Origin: an uncultured beta proteobacterium
GTDB taxonomy: Bacteria > Pseudomonadota > Gammaproteobacteria > Burkholderiales > Burkholderiaceae_C
Direction: 5' to 3'
DNA: 61,882 nucleotides
Assembly (NCBI GenBank): GCA_903853895.1
Contig: CAINUX010000120.1
Coordinates: 1 to 61,882, forward strand
Each line of letters starts with the position of its first letter. The first letter of the stretch is position 1. A model generated the notes under the pieces. That model did not search any database. It was not told the origin of the DNA and saw only the letters and a list, made by a program, of their open reading frames with translations. The translations under genes were made by a program, and so were the position numbers. Shown one piece after another: positions 37,910 to 47,373 of this stretch.

Positions 37910-38193
37910 ATGGCCTGTTCATCACTCTCCGATTCGTTCACCGCCTCAATCAATGAACACGTCATCATGCGATAGAACGCCTTGTCCATGGCCTTGCGCG
38001 TCGCCGACATCTGCGTGGCCACTTCTTCACAGGACCGCCCCTTTTCGATCATGTCGACCAAACCCCGAACCTGGCCTTCAATGCGCCGCAGGCGATTGGT
38101 CATGTCCTTCTGGTGTTCCTGACGGTAGTTCTGGGTCAAGCCCGTTGACTTTGTCGTATCTATTGGGGTTGCGGTGGCAGTATTTTTTGGCAT
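37864..38193 (-). CDS. CsoR/RcnR/FrmR-family repressor with two cysteines
   Basis: This small all-helical repressor of the DUF156 family has 109 residues from the ATG at 38193. The family core RLRRIEGQVRGLVDMIEKGRSCEEV is clear. The copper repressor pattern is Cys, then His, then Cys. Here only C55 and C79 are present, and there is no histidine in the C55-C79 helix or just after it. That suggests a thiol or persulfide sensor, like CstR, rather than a metal sensor, though the second cysteine is placed differently from CstR. It is divergent from the ArsR-family gene and overlaps the thioredoxin-like gene by 46 bp. Confidence 0.85.
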   Translation of the reverse strand: MPKNTATATPIDTTKSTGLTQNYRQEHQKDMTNRLRRIEGQVRGLVDMIEKGRSCEEVATQMSATRKAMDKAFYRMMTCSLIEAVNESESDEQAIQEVERSARLMEKFA

Positions 38194-38287
38194 AGTCACT
38201 AATTTACATGATTGGGCTTGCGGGCGCTTCCAGTGCAGCAAGTGACCAATCCAATACACTCAACTCCTAGACTTTATTGATCATCTC

Positions 38288-38614
38288 ATGGCCACCCGTA
38301 CTTCCAAAAAAATCCGCTCTGAACTCGACAAGCCAGACCATGTGTTTGACAAAGCAGCCGAGTTGTTTCGGGTGATGTCGGCGCCCATGCGATTGAAGAT
38401 CATCAGCTGCCTGTGTGATGGTGAGCAGAACGTCAGCTTCTTGCGGGAGAAGATTGCCACCACCCAACCCAATATGTCGCAGCATCTGAACACACTGTTC
38501 AAAGCCGGTGTTGTTGCCAAGCGGCGCGAGGGCGTGCAGATTCACTACCGCATTGCAAACGAGCAAATTGTCAACCTCTGCAAAGCGGTGTGCATGCAGG
38601 TAGAAGACGAATGA
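38288..38614 (+). CDS. ArsR-family repressor with two cysteine pairs (SqrR/BigR-like)
   Basis: The 108-residue winged-helix protein has the recognition segment TTQPNMSQHLNTLFKAG (about 58-74) and ends REGVQIHYRIANEQIV. Cysteines lie at C41 and C43 in ISCLCDGE and at C98 and C102 in LCKAVC. The persulfide-sensing repressors SqrR and BigR use one cysteine near position 41 and one near the C-terminus, so the layout agrees. The arsenic-type CxCxxC ligand set is absent. The stop overlaps the second metallohydrolase start (ATGA), so it likely regulates its own operon. Confidence 0.88.
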   Translation: MATRTSKKIRSELDKPDHVFDKAAELFRVMSAPMRLKIISCLCDGEQNVSFLREKIATTQPNMSQHLNTLFKAGVVAKRREGVQIHYRIANEQIVNLCKAVCMQVEDE

Positions 38615-39570
38615 GTCTTTTGATGCGTGTCTCCCGCAGCTGTGTGTTGGTTGCGATGGGGCTCGTTTCTCTTCAGCAGGCAGCACACGGGCAGGGTGCG
38701 CCAGCCATGCAAGCCCAACAGGTTGCTGCCTCGGCATGGTACGTAGAGGGTGTCTCCTCCCTGGGGTCACCGTTCAACCAGAATTTCATTTCCAACGCGG
38801 CGTTTGTGGTCACGCCTGCTGGTGTGGTGGTGATCGATGCTTTGGGGTCGCCCGCGCTGGCGACCCGCCTGCTGGCAGAAATCCGAAAAGTGACAGACCA
38901 GCCAGTCACGCATGTTCTGGTGACCCATTACCACGCGGATCACATCTATGGTTTGCAGACGTTCAAGGACCAGGGTGCCAAAATCATCGCGCACCAGGCG
39001 GCACGCGGCTACCTCCACTCGGAAACAGCCCGGCTGCGGCTGGAGGTCTCCCGCAACGAGCTGGCCCCGTGGATCAATGCACAGACCCACCTGGTTGATG
39101 CAGACGTTTGGATTGACGGCGACACCACGTTGACCATTGGTGGCATGGACTTTCAGATTAAACCGGTTGGTCCCTCGCACACGCCAGAGGACATTGCGGT
39201 GTATCTCCCTGCGCAAAAGCTTCTGTTTGCAGGCGACCTGGTGTTTCGCAGTCGCATTCCCTATGTGGGACAGGCCGATAGCCGGCACTGGATCGTTGCG
39301 CTGGACAGTTTGCTGGGCTTTGACACCGCGGTGATCGTTCCGGGCCACGGCCCCCTGTCCAAAGAGGCCCGAAAAGACATGCAGCTCACTCGGGACTACC
39401 TCGTCTACCTGCGTCTTACGATGGGCCAAGCGGCAAAAAACATGGAACCTTTTGAAGACGCCTACTTGGCGACCGACTGGTCCGAATTCGAGCACCTTCC
39501 GCTCTTTCGCGTGGCCAACCGCATGAATGCCTACAACACCTACTTGCTGCTCGAGCACGAGGCCAATTAA
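38611..39570 (+). CDS. SoxH-like exported metallo-beta-lactamase-fold hydrolase, copy 2
   Basis: The 319-residue product closely parallels the protein at 36387-37373. It has a signal peptide ending AHGQG, the zinc motif HYHADH (H106, H108, D110, H111), [15 protein letters not shown] and VPGHGPL. The two copies differ mainly in the signal region and around residues 125-165. It is coupled to the ArsR-family gene by a 4-bp overlap, whereas copy 1 is coupled to the thioredoxin-like gene. Its stop codon overlaps that of the convergent chemotaxis gene. Confidence 0.9.
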   Translation: MSLLMRVSRSCVLVAMGLVSLQQAAHGQGAPAMQAQQVAASAWYVEGVSSLGSPFNQNFISNAAFVVTPAGVVVIDALGSPALATRLLAEIRKVTDQPVTHVLVTHYHADHIYGLQTFKDQGAKIIAHQAARGYLHSETARLRLEVSRNELAPWINAQTHLVDADVWIDGDTTLTIGGMDFQIKPVGPSHTPEDIAVYLPAQKLLFAGDLVFRSRIPYVGQADSRHWIVALDSLLGFDTAVIVPGHGPLSKEARKDMQLTRDYLVYLRLTMGQAAKNMEPFEDAYLATDWSEFEHLPLFRVANRMNAYNTYLLLEHEAN

Positions 39571-41156
39571 CTACGGGTTCCACCCTCCAGCTGAAATGAT
39601 GCCGCCACTGTGGCCAGCTGGCTGGCCTGTTCCTGCAACGCAGCGGACGCGGCTGACGTTTCTTCGACCAATGCAGCGTTTTGTTGGGTCACGCTATCCA
39701 GCTGGCTGACCGCCTGGTTGATTTCGGCAATACCGGCAGACTGCTCTCTGCTGGCGGATGCAATCTCTCCCACGATATCGGCCACACGCTGGATGCCCGA
39801 CACGATCTCCTGCATGGTGTTGCCAGCTTGGGCCACTTGCTCGGTGCCACGGCCCACCTTGTCGACCGAGTCGTCAATCAGGCCCTTGATTTCTTTGGCG
39901 GCTGTGGCCGAGCGTTGGGCCAGGCTGCGCACTTCTGCCGCAACCACAGCAAAGCCACGGCCCTGTTCACCCGCACGGGCCGCTTCCACGGCGGCATTCA
40001 GGGCCAGGATGTTGGTCTGGAACGCGATGCCATCAATCACCGCGATGATGTCCACAATCTTGCGTGACGAGGTGTTGATGGCGTCCATGGTATCCACCAC
40101 CTGTGAGACCACCACGCCACCCCGGGTTGCCAGCGCCGATGCCGCATGGGCGAGTTGGTTGGCCTGTGCAGCGCTGTCTGCATTGTGTTGAACGGTACTC
40201 GACAACTCCTCGCTGGCGGAGGCTGTTTTCTCCAGCGACCCGGCTTGTTGCTCGGTGCGATTGGACAAATCCAGTGTGCCAGAGGCCACTTCACCCGCCG
40301 CGCTGGCAATGGCGTCCGAGCCACTGCGCACTTGGCTGATCACGTGGTGCAGGTTGTCGCGCATGGTGCTCATCTGGGTCAGTAGGTGGCCGATTTCGTC
40401 ACGGCCATCATGCGGTACCGCATGCGACAGGTCACCACCTGCAATCGCCGTTGCCGTCTGGTCAGCCAGTGCAAAGCCGGTGCGCATGCGGCGCATCAGC
40501 AGAAAGGTCATCAAGGTAGCAGGAATGCCACCCACGATGACTGCCGCCAGGAATACGCCCAAGGCAATGTTGTAGCGGCTTTCGGCCTGTTGCGAAGCCA
40601 GCTCGGCCGCCTTGACCTTGAAATCGCGTAACGCGACCAGAGACTGGATAGCTGCTTCGCCTTCGGTACGCCCGGCCTGTAAAAAGGCGGCCATGGTCGC
40701 CGGGTTGAAATCTCCACTGCCCACTGCCTTGACGGCAAGGTCGAGCTTGTCACGCCACGCGGCACGGGTTTGCTTGGCTGCGGTCAGCAAAGCCTGTTCT
40801 TCGGGCAGGTCAGTTGTCGCTGTTAGCGCGTCAAACAAACGGTTGGCTTCCACCCGGTTCTTTGCAATGCTGTCGGTGTGCGCGCCGGTAGGGTGGTCAT
40901 GAATGGACGCCAGCGGGCCACCGGGAGCGTGCTGGAAAGCCAGCAGGATTTGGAGCCGGTTCTGCACAATCTTGTCGATGGAATCCGACATCTGCAGTGC
41001 CGGAACCATGGCCTTTTCGTGCACCGTTTTGAGACTGTCACGCGCCGACGACAAGCCCCAGTAGCTGACGATGGCAACCGCCATGAAAGACAGCCAGTAG
41101 GCAACAAGGACGGTGGCGAAACGCTGGGTGATCCGAATATTGTCAAACATAAGCAT
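39567..41156 (-). CDS. Methyl-accepting chemotaxis protein, Tsr/Tar type
   Basis: This receptor controls CheA activity at the cell pole. The 529-residue protein has a first membrane helix (about 14-36), a periplasmic four-helix ligand region (about 37-190), and a second helix (about 193-217). A HAMP linker follows, then a long coiled-coil signalling domain. The hairpin tip reads [37 protein letters not shown]. No C-terminal pentapeptide for CheR docking is present (it ends EGGTRS). The ligand is unknown. Its position beside the sulfur genes is suggestive only. Confidence 0.95.
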   Translation of the reverse strand: MLMFDNIRITQRFATVLVAYWLSFMAVAIVSYWGLSSARDSLKTVHEKAMVPALQMSDSIDKIVQNRLQILLAFQHAPGGPLASIHDHPTGAHTDSIAKNRVEANRLFDALTATTDLPEEQALLTAAKQTRAAWRDKLDLAVKAVGSGDFNPATMAAFLQAGRTEGEAAIQSLVALRDFKVKAAELASQQAESRYNIALGVFLAAVIVGGIPATLMTFLLMRRMRTGFALADQTATAIAGGDLSHAVPHDGRDEIGHLLTQMSTMRDNLHHVISQVRSGSDAIASAAGEVASGTLDLSNRTEQQAGSLEKTASASEELSSTVQHNADSAAQANQLAHAASALATRGGVVVSQVVDTMDAINTSSRKIVDIIAVIDGIAFQTNILALNAAVEAARAGEQGRGFAVVAAEVRSLAQRSATAAKEIKGLIDDSVDKVGRGTEQVAQAGNTMQEIVSGIQRVADIVGEIASASREQSAGIAEINQAVSQLDSVTQQNAALVEETSAASAALQEQASQLATVAASFQLEGGTRS

Positions 41157-41247
41157 TCACTGAATTTGAAATTGATTCATCATACTGAGTGATCGCCCGC
41201 CTGAGGGAGACTTTTTGTCCCAACTTCCCCGTAGGAGCCAGGCGCTA

Positions 41248-43530
41248 CTAACGAGTCAGCGCCATGAACAGCTTGGGCAATTGTTCTGGCAGGCGGGCAA
41301 TGTTGTCGATCACCGTGTATTGCTTGCCAAAGATGTCGCTCACATAGGCGTCGGCCGCAGCATCCAGGTTGATGCAGTAGGTGAAGATGCCCTGGTTGTC
41401 CAGCTCACGCACGGCCACCTTGGCATCCTCAATCAGCAGGCGCTCGTCTTGCACGTCAATGTCGGAAGGCTTGCCGTCGGTCAGCACCAGCAGCAGTTTT
41501 TTGTCGGCCGCCTGTGTGCTCAAGGTGCGTGCAGCGTGGCGCAGGGCCGCGCCCATGCGGGTGCTGTAGCGGGCCTGCATGGCCGCCAGGCGTGCCTTGA
41601 CAGCATCGCCCCAGCGTTCGCCAAATCCCTTGATGTGAAAGTAGCGCACGTCGTGGCGGGTGTTGGAGTGAAAGCCGGCAATGGCCAGCGGGTCACCGAG
41701 CTGCTCTATCGCCCAGGCCAGCAGCGACACCGCTTCCTGGCTGAGTTGCAGCACAGTCTGCTCCGAGCCCCGCGCTTTGTCATTGAGCGACTCCGACAGG
41801 TCCAGCAACAGCGTCACCGCAATGCTGCGGCCATCGGTGGTGTGGCTCATGTTGATGCGTGGGTCGGGCTGGCTGCCGCATTTCAGGTCGATGAGTGAGC
41901 GGATCGCCACATCCAGGTCCAGCTCACTGCCGTCTTCCTGAAAGCGCACACGTGCCTTGTCTTGGGGTTTGAGTGAGTCCAGCAGGCGCTTGAGTCGCTT
42001 GGAAAGGGCGCTGTGTTTGGCCAGCAGGTTGTCAATATCAGACGGGTTGCCACTGGGGTGCAGGCGCTCATACAGGCTGACCCAGTCGGGGCGCACAGTC
42101 TGGCTGGTGTAGTCCCACTCGGGGTAATGGCGCGGCGGCAGGCTCTGGATTTCTTGTGTGGGCGGGCTCTGGTCGGGCTTGTCAAAGGTTTCCTCGTCGT
42201 CCGAGAGTTCGTGAAAACGCCACAGGTGGCGGTTGTCGTCCCGGTAATCGACTTCGGTGTCCTGGAACCAGGTGGCGGGCAACTGGTCACTTTGCAGTCG
42301 GGTCTTGCCCAGATAGCTCAGCGCCAGGCCAGCGATCTCGGTGGTGTTGGATTCGCCTTGCGCCAGCAGCGCGTGAAAGCGCTCCACCCAGTCGGCCAGT
42401 TGCGGGCTCTCAAAACGTTTGGGCGGGTCGAGCAGGGCGCGCGACAGCATTGCGAGGCGGTGCCGCAGGCACGAATGGGTGGTGGGGTTGCACGCGCCCT
42501 CTACCGGCTTAGGGTGCAGGGCAGAGAAAATTCGCCGCATGCCGGGGTAGGTGCGCAACGTCAGCGCGTCCAGACGGGCATCTTCAAAACACTCGATGGC
42601 CAGGCGCTGCGCCGGGCTGAAGTTGTCGGCAAAGATCGGTGTGCTCCAGCGCCGGTGCGCCGCCATGTGTGCCAGCGCTGCGCGGTAACGGTCCAGGCCG
42701 CTGATGCCGGCCCGCTCGTCATACACATCAGGCAGGCGCATGCCGAACGCATCAAAGTAAGGCACGGGCTGGCGCTGCACGTCGAAGGTTGTGGAGTAGG
42801 GCACCAGCACATCACTGTCTTGCCACAGGGCTTTCAGGTACATGTCCAGCGCGCGGGTGTGGTCCATCAGCAGCGTGCCGTGGCGCTCGCGCTGCAACAC
42901 GGCACGGCTGTCGGCTGAGGCCAGGTTGAAAAAGTCGCGTTGCTGCTCGGGGTGGTGGCTGTAGTTGCGGATGCCATAGTTGACCCAGTTGCTCAGGCCT
43001 TGCAGGCTGAGCGCGCCCAGCAGCAGCGGCGCTTTCTCAAAAAACACCGCAAGGCTGGGGCTGGGGTAGGTTTTGTGGATTCCGTGGATGGAGCCACTGG
43101 TGCGCTCCAACAGCAGCAGGCACAGGTCCATGTAGTGCTGCAACTGGGTTTGGGTGGACAAACGCCGCGCCACGGCGGGCAACGTCTGTAAAAACGGGGC
43201 GATGGCTTTGCCGTTGGGCGACTTGTTGATGAGCCGCACCGAGGTCATCACGGCATGGAGCGCATCTTCGCCTACGGTTTTGGCAATCGAAGGCCATTCC
43301 TGTAAAAAGGTCAGCACCGGCTCCGGGCCGCGGCCCATCTTGCCCAGAAAACGCGCTTGGGCCAAGAAGTCGTCCAGACCCTCGTCACTGAGTGCGGCGT
43401 TTGCCTCTGCCATGCAGGCCGCAAACACATCGTCAATCTGGGCAAAGCCACAGTCCAGTTGCTTGCGCCAGGCGGCCAAGCGTCCGGGTTCGATGTTTGT
43501 GGGGCTGGTGATGTCAGCCACGGCAGTCAT
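41248..43530 (-). CDS. cbbO: RuBisCO activase subunit CbbO
   Basis: CbbO is the adaptor of the CbbQO motor that removes inhibitory sugar phosphates from RuBisCO. The 760-residue protein has a long N-terminal region and a C-terminal von Willebrand A domain (about 560-760). The metal-ion-dependent adhesion motif DLSESLND lies near residue 575. The ATG at 43530 (MTAVADI) lies 4 bp after cbbQ and gives the usual family length, so the further-upstream open frame was not used. It is the last gene of cbbM-cbbQ-cbbO. Confidence 0.93.
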   Translation of the reverse strand: MTAVADITSPTNIEPGRLAAWRKQLDCGFAQIDDVFAACMAEANAALSDEGLDDFLAQARFLGKMGRGPEPVLTFLQEWPSIAKTVGEDALHAVMTSVRLINKSPNGKAIAPFLQTLPAVARRLSTQTQLQHYMDLCLLLLERTSGSIHGIHKTYPSPSLAVFFEKAPLLLGALSLQGLSNWVNYGIRNYSHHPEQQRDFFNLASADSRAVLQRERHGTLLMDHTRALDMYLKALWQDSDVLVPYSTTFDVQRQPVPYFDAFGMRLPDVYDERAGISGLDRYRAALAHMAAHRRWSTPIFADNFSPAQRLAIECFEDARLDALTLRTYPGMRRIFSALHPKPVEGACNPTTHSCLRHRLAMLSRALLDPPKRFESPQLADWVERFHALLAQGESNTTEIAGLALSYLGKTRLQSDQLPATWFQDTEVDYRDDNRHLWRFHELSDDEETFDKPDQSPPTQEIQSLPPRHYPEWDYTSQTVRPDWVSLYERLHPSGNPSDIDNLLAKHSALSKRLKRLLDSLKPQDKARVRFQEDGSELDLDVAIRSLIDLKCGSQPDPRINMSHTTDGRSIAVTLLLDLSESLNDKARGSEQTVLQLSQEAVSLLAWAIEQLGDPLAIAGFHSNTRHDVRYFHIKGFGERWGDAVKARLAAMQARYSTRMGAALRHAARTLSTQAADKKLLLVLTDGKPSDIDVQDERLLIEDAKVAVRELDNQGIFTYCINLDAAADAYVSDIFGKQYTVIDNIARLPEQLPKLFMALTR

Positions 43531-43534
43531 AGGC

Positions 43535-44338
43535 TTAGCCAAAGATGGCGTCAACTGCGTGATCGAGCGTAGCGCGGATGTCGGCGTCGTCGGTGATGGG
43601 GCATACCAGCGCCATGCGGCAGGCATCCAGCGGGTCGACGTCGGCCTTGATCAGCGTGGCCGCGTACACCAGCAAGCGGGTGGAAATGCCTTCGTCCAGA
43701 CCGTGGCCCTTGAGCGCCCGCGCGGTTGCGCCAATTTTGACGAGCCGCACCGCATCGGCCATGTTGACCCCGGTCTCCGTCGCGATGATGCTGGCTTCCA
43801 GGTCTGCCGCAGGGTAGTCAAAGTCAAACCCCACAAAGCGTTGCTTGGTCGATTGCTTCAGGTCTTTCATCAGGCTCTGATAGCCCGGGTTGTAGGAGAT
43901 GACCAACTGGAAGTCCGGGTGCGCCTGGATCAGCTCGCCCTTTTTGTCCAATGGCAGCTGGCGGCGGTGGTCAGTGAGCGGGTGGATCACCACTGTGGTG
44001 TCTTGCCGTGCTTCGACGATTTCGTCCAGGTAGCAAATCGCACCAATACGTGCGGCGGTGGCCAGGGGTCCGTCCAGCCAGCGGGTGCCGTTGGCTTCCA
44101 GCAGGTAACGGCCCACCAGATCCGAGGCAGTCATGTCCTCATTGCAGGCGACCGTAATGAGAGGCTTGCCCAGCTTCCACGCCATGTACTCGATGAACCG
44201 CGACTTGCCGCAGCCGGTGGGGCCCTTCACCATCACTGGCAGGCGGGCTTTGTAGGCCGCCTCGTACAGCGCCACCTCATTGGCCTGCTGCTGGTAAAAC
44301 GGCTCGTGGGTTACACGGTAGGGGGTTGTGTCAGCCAT
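43535..44338 (-). CDS. cbbQ: RuBisCO activase AAA+ ATPase CbbQ
   Basis: CbbQ is a MoxR-type AAA+ ATPase that forms the hexameric ring of the RuBisCO activase together with CbbO. The 267-residue protein has the Walker A GPTGCGKS (39-46), a Walker B ICYLDEI (101-107) and sensor region VISYNPGYQ. Length and motifs match CbbQ/NorQ. It lies 21 bp after cbbM and 4 bp before cbbO, and this gene set is the standard partner of form II RuBisCO. Confidence 0.94.
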   Translation of the reverse strand: MADTTPYRVTHEPFYQQQANEVALYEAAYKARLPVMVKGPTGCGKSRFIEYMAWKLGKPLITVACNEDMTASDLVGRYLLEANGTRWLDGPLATAARIGAICYLDEIVEARQDTTVVIHPLTDHRRQLPLDKKGELIQAHPDFQLVISYNPGYQSLMKDLKQSTKQRFVGFDFDYPAADLEASIIATETGVNMADAVRLVKIGATARALKGHGLDEGISTRLLVYAATLIKADVDPLDACRMALVCPITDDADIRATLDHAVDAIFG

Positions 44339-44359
44339 TGTGTTGACCTGCAGAGTGGC

Positions 44360-45739
44360 TTACTGGTGTACACCCAGCTTCTCGCGCCAGCCCGGGAACA
44401 GCTTGTCTGCATCCCCTGGGAACGACTCAAAGGCCCGGGCAAATTCCTTGTGTTCCTTGGCGAATTCGATCGGGTCAGCTCCTGATTTCCAGCACTCATA
44501 TGACTGGCGCAGCGACACCGCACCGGCCGCGGGCGAGTCGATGTGGCCGTAGGACCCGCCGCCTGAAGTGTTGATCACGTTGCCATGCCCCAGATTCTGG
44601 AAGAATCCTGGCAAACGCAATGCATTCATGCCGCCCGAGATGATTGGGGTGGTTGGCTTCATGCCATACCACTTCTGAAAGTAAACCGGACCCTGGCACT
44701 CGTCACGCTCGATCATGTAAGCGATCATGCGGTCGTCGTTTTCACCTTCCATTTTGCCGTAGCCCATGGTGCCGACGTGGATGCCGGAGGCTCCTTGCAG
44801 GCGGGAGATCTTGGCCAGCACAAAAGCGGTGTAACCACGCTTTGCAGAAGGCGAGGTGATCATGCCGTGTCCGGCACGGTGGTAGTGCAGGTACTGGTTG
44901 GGGTACTGGCGACGTGCCGTGGTGACCATGCCGGGGCCGCCGACAAAACCGTCCACCAAGAAAGCCACCTTGTCTGCATCCGGGCCAAAGGTTTCCAGAA
45001 TGAAGTCAGCGCGGGCGCACATTTCGTAGTGGTCATCAGCGGTGATGTTGGCCGAGAACAGCTTGGCCTGGCCGGTTTCGTCCTGGGCGCGCTTCATCGC
45101 GTCATAGACCAGCGGGTACACCTTCTTGGCGGGGCAGAACACCTGGTTGCCTTGCGGCTCGTCGTTCTTGATGAAGTCGCCACCCAGCCAGAATTGGTAA
45201 GCGGCAGCTGCAAACGGCTCGGGGCGCAGGCCGAGTTTGGGTTTGATGATGGTGCCGGCAATGTAGCCGCCGTCTTTGATGGGGCGTCCCAGAATGCGCC
45301 ACATGTCGGAGATGTCTTTGCTTGGGCCGTCAAACAACTGGATAGCGCGCTCTGGCATGTAAAAGTCGTGAATCTTGGCGTGCTTGATATCGCCCATGCC
45401 CTGGTTGTTGCCGATGACCAAGGTCAGGAACGACACGATCATCATGCGGCCGTCAGTGATGTTGCGGTCAAACAGGTCAATCGGGTACGCAATGCGCATG
45501 TCTTCGGTGGCCTCGTCAATGTAGTACACCAGCGCGTCCACACCTCGGGTGAAATCGTCTGTGGTGCTGACTTCAACATTGGTGCCGGTAGAGGACTCGG
45601 CCGCAAAGTGGGCAGCAGCCTCCAGATAGCCGTAGCCGGATTTCGGTGCCATTTTGTAGGCCACCAGAATGTGGCGTCCGCCCTTGATCAGGTCTTCTTC
45701 CTTGAGGCTCAGGTCGGCGTAACGGTTGCTTTGGTCCAT
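44360..45739 (-). CDS. cbbM: RuBisCO form II large subunit CbbM
   Basis: CbbM fixes CO2 onto ribulose-1,5-bisphosphate. The 459-residue length and sequence are form II; no small-subunit gene is present. Positions agree exactly with the Rhodospirillum rubrum enzyme: K166 and K168 in TIIKPKLG, the carbamylated K191 with D193 and E194 in GGDFIKNDE, and loop-6 K329 in GYGKMEG. GGAGA precedes the ATG. Form II enzymes have low CO2 specificity and suit high-CO2, low-oxygen conditions. It heads the minus-strand cbbMQO operon. Confidence 0.98.
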   Translation of the reverse strand: MDQSNRYADLSLKEEDLIKGGRHILVAYKMAPKSGYGYLEAAAHFAAESSTGTNVEVSTTDDFTRGVDALVYYIDEATEDMRIAYPIDLFDRNITDGRMMIVSFLTLVIGNNQGMGDIKHAKIHDFYMPERAIQLFDGPSKDISDMWRILGRPIKDGGYIAGTIIKPKLGLRPEPFAAAAYQFWLGGDFIKNDEPQGNQVFCPAKKVYPLVYDAMKRAQDETGQAKLFSANITADDHYEMCARADFILETFGPDADKVAFLVDGFVGGPGMVTTARRQYPNQYLHYHRAGHGMITSPSAKRGYTAFVLAKISRLQGASGIHVGTMGYGKMEGENDDRMIAYMIERDECQGPVYFQKWYGMKPTTPIISGGMNALRLPGFFQNLGHGNVINTSGGGSYGHIDSPAAGAVSLRQSYECWKSGADPIEFAKEHKEFARAFESFPGDADKLFPGWREKLGVHQ

Positions 45740-45811
45740 GGGGAATCTCCAGTTGAATAGTTCAGTGGGTAGCGATGAATCGGACTGTAGACAAGGTTAT
45801 TCATAAAGAAA

Positions 45812-45835
45812 ATTCAAATAAAGTTATTGTTGAAT
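45812..45835. promoter_or_regulatory. Candidate CbbR-type site upstream of cbbM
   Basis: Imperfect nested inverted repeat: outer arms ATTCAA (45812-45817) and TTGAAT (45830-45835), with inner AATAA and TTATT offset by one base. It lies 73-96 bp upstream of the cbbM start, a usual distance for a LysR-type activator such as CbbR. The region is AT-rich, so chance is possible. Confidence 0.35.
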
Positions 45836-45944
45836 CAGGTTTTAATGATGAGTTGATGTCAGCCACCGAGTAGATTCAACAAGGCGGCGCTTGTCAGAGG
45901 GAAAAGCGAACGGGAGGCAAGGAATATCCTTTCAAGTCAGGCAT

Positions 45945-45964
45945 ATATACCCCATAGGGTATAT
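45945..45964. promoter_or_regulatory. Candidate CsoR/CstR-type operator
   Basis: Perfect 8-bp arms ATATACCC and GGGTATAT around the centre CATA, ending 6 bp before the start codon at 45971. A/T-flanked C-tract and G-tract inverted repeats of this form are known for CsoR, FrmR and CstR repressors. The CsoR-family gene at 37864-38193 is the natural candidate partner, and the operon ends with a rhodanese. Confidence 0.62.
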
Positions 45965-45970
45965 TTCGGG

Positions 45971-46888
45971 ATGTCTGTTTTTCTCGTCGTGTTCTTGTGT
46001 GTGGCGCTGGCCGTCTTGCTACGCGCCACTGCGCATTCGCTCATATTGCGTGGGCTACGAGCACCGCGCCTAACGCACCAGCGCACACCGGAGGATCTGG
46101 CATTGCAGGCGCAGTCGGTACGCCTGACCGTGGCTGGGGGAAAAAACCTTTTCGCCTGGTTTGTTCCCGTTGCTGGCGCATCAAAGTCTCCTGCGGTATT
46201 GCTGATGCACGGTTGGGGCGCCAACGCGAGCCTCATGCTGCCTGCCGTTGCGCCCCTGCACGCCGCTGGATACGCCGTGTTGCTGCTGGATGCGCGCTGC
46301 CATGGCAACAGTGATGATGAACCATTTACTTCCCTTCCACGGTTCGCGCAGGACATCGAGGCTGGATTGAACTGGCTGCAACTTCAACCCGCAGTGGATG
46401 CAACACGCCTGGCCGTTATTGGCCACTCTGTAGGGGCGGCAGCCGCGCTATTGAGTGCGACACGCCGCATGGACATGCGTGCCGTGGTGAGTCTGGGTGC
46501 TTTTGCGCACCCCTACGAGGTGATGCGTCGCTACTTGACGGAGTTTCATATTCCCTATCCGGTCATAGGCTGGTACGTTTTGCGGCATGTACAGCGGGTG
46601 ATTGGTGCCCGCTTCGATGACATCGCGCCGATCAACACCATTCCTCAAGCGCGGTGCCCGGTGCTGCTGGTGCATGGCGTCGATGACGACGTTGTTCCCT
46701 TCAGTGATGCGCAGCGCCTGCAACACGCAGGACGAGCAGGCACCGTGGAGTGCGTAGCGATCCGGGGAGGACATGACCCCAGCGATTCCACCGCAGACTA
46801 CCTGGCGCAATTAATCGATTTCTTGCAACGGTCATTTCAGACCGATGCGAACAGCAAAGCCGTTTTCAACACCCCAATTCTTCTTTGA
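45971..46888 (+). CDS. Membrane-anchored alpha/beta hydrolase
   Basis: The 305-residue protein has an N-terminal hydrophobic helix (about 2-23), then an alpha/beta hydrolase fold. The oxyanion region is LLMHGWGAN, the nucleophile elbow GHSVGA, an acidic residue sits in HGVDDDVVPF, and the histidine is in RGGHDPSD. The substrate is unknown. No clear ribosome binding site precedes the ATG; the candidate CsoR-type operator ends six bases upstream, so a leaderless or nearly leaderless transcript is possible. It is the first gene of an operon with a thioesterase and a rhodanese. Confidence 0.85.
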   Translation: MSVFLVVFLCVALAVLLRATAHSLILRGLRAPRLTHQRTPEDLALQAQSVRLTVAGGKNLFAWFVPVAGASKSPAVLLMHGWGANASLMLPAVAPLHAAGYAVLLLDARCHGNSDDEPFTSLPRFAQDIEAGLNWLQLQPAVDATRLAVIGHSVGAAAALLSATRRMDMRAVVSLGAFAHPYEVMRRYLTEFHIPYPVIGWYVLRHVQRVIGARFDDIAPINTIPQARCPVLLVHGVDDDVVPFSDAQRLQHAGRAGTVECVAIRGGHDPSDSTADYLAQLIDFLQRSFQTDANSKAVFNTPILL

Positions 46889-46905
46889 CCACTAGAGAGC
46901 AAGCT

Positions 46906-47373
46906 ATGAAAGCCTTCCAGGACTATTACCCCGACAACGTTGCACAGTGCTATGGCTGTGGCTCCAACAATCACCATGGGCATCAAATCAAGACGCACTG
47001 GGATGGAGAGGAAACGGTGACATTCTTTACCCCTGAGCCCTACCAGACATCGGTGCCCGGATTCGCGTATGGCGGATTGGTCGCATCGCTCATCGATTGC
47101 CACAGCACGGGCACTGCAGCTGCGGCAATGTATCGGGCAGAGGGTCGTGAAATGGATAGCCTGCCGCCCTTCCGGTTTGTTACCGGATCACTGCATGTGG
47201 ACTATTTGAAGCCCACGCCGATTGAGGGTCCATTGGAGATCCGGGGCCGAATCAAGGAAATCAAAGGGCGCAAAGTCATCGTGGAGAGCACGGTGTCCGC
47301 AAATGGCGTTGTCACTGCACGTGGGGAAGTGGTCGCAGTGCAAATGCCCGAGAGTTTTGGAAAGACGATATGA
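46906..47373 (+). CDS. PaaI-family hotdog thioesterase
   Basis: The 155-residue product has the hotdog-fold pattern: CYGCGSNNHHGHQIK near the N-terminus, FAYGGLVASLIDCHSTGTA around the helix, and HVDYLKPTPIEGPLEIRG in the sheet. Such enzymes hydrolyse acyl-CoA thioesters. The start at 46906 is 17 bp after the hydrolase stop and is preceded by AGAGAG. It overlaps the rhodanese start by 4 bp. Its presence between a hydrolase and a rhodanese might mean action on a thiol or thioester by-product, which is inference. Confidence 0.82.
   Translation: MKAFQDYYPDNVAQCYGCGSNNHHGHQIKTHWDGEETVTFFTPEPYQTSVPGFAYGGLVASLIDCHSTGTAAAAMYRAEGREMDSLPPFRFVTGSLHVDYLKPTPIEGPLEIRGRIKEIKGRKVIVESTVSANGVVTARGEVVAVQMPESFGKTI

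Noticed and set aside
41215..41247. Possible terminator between the chemotaxis receptor promoter and the cbbO end
   Set aside because: Only weak pairing is visible and no T-run could be assigned.
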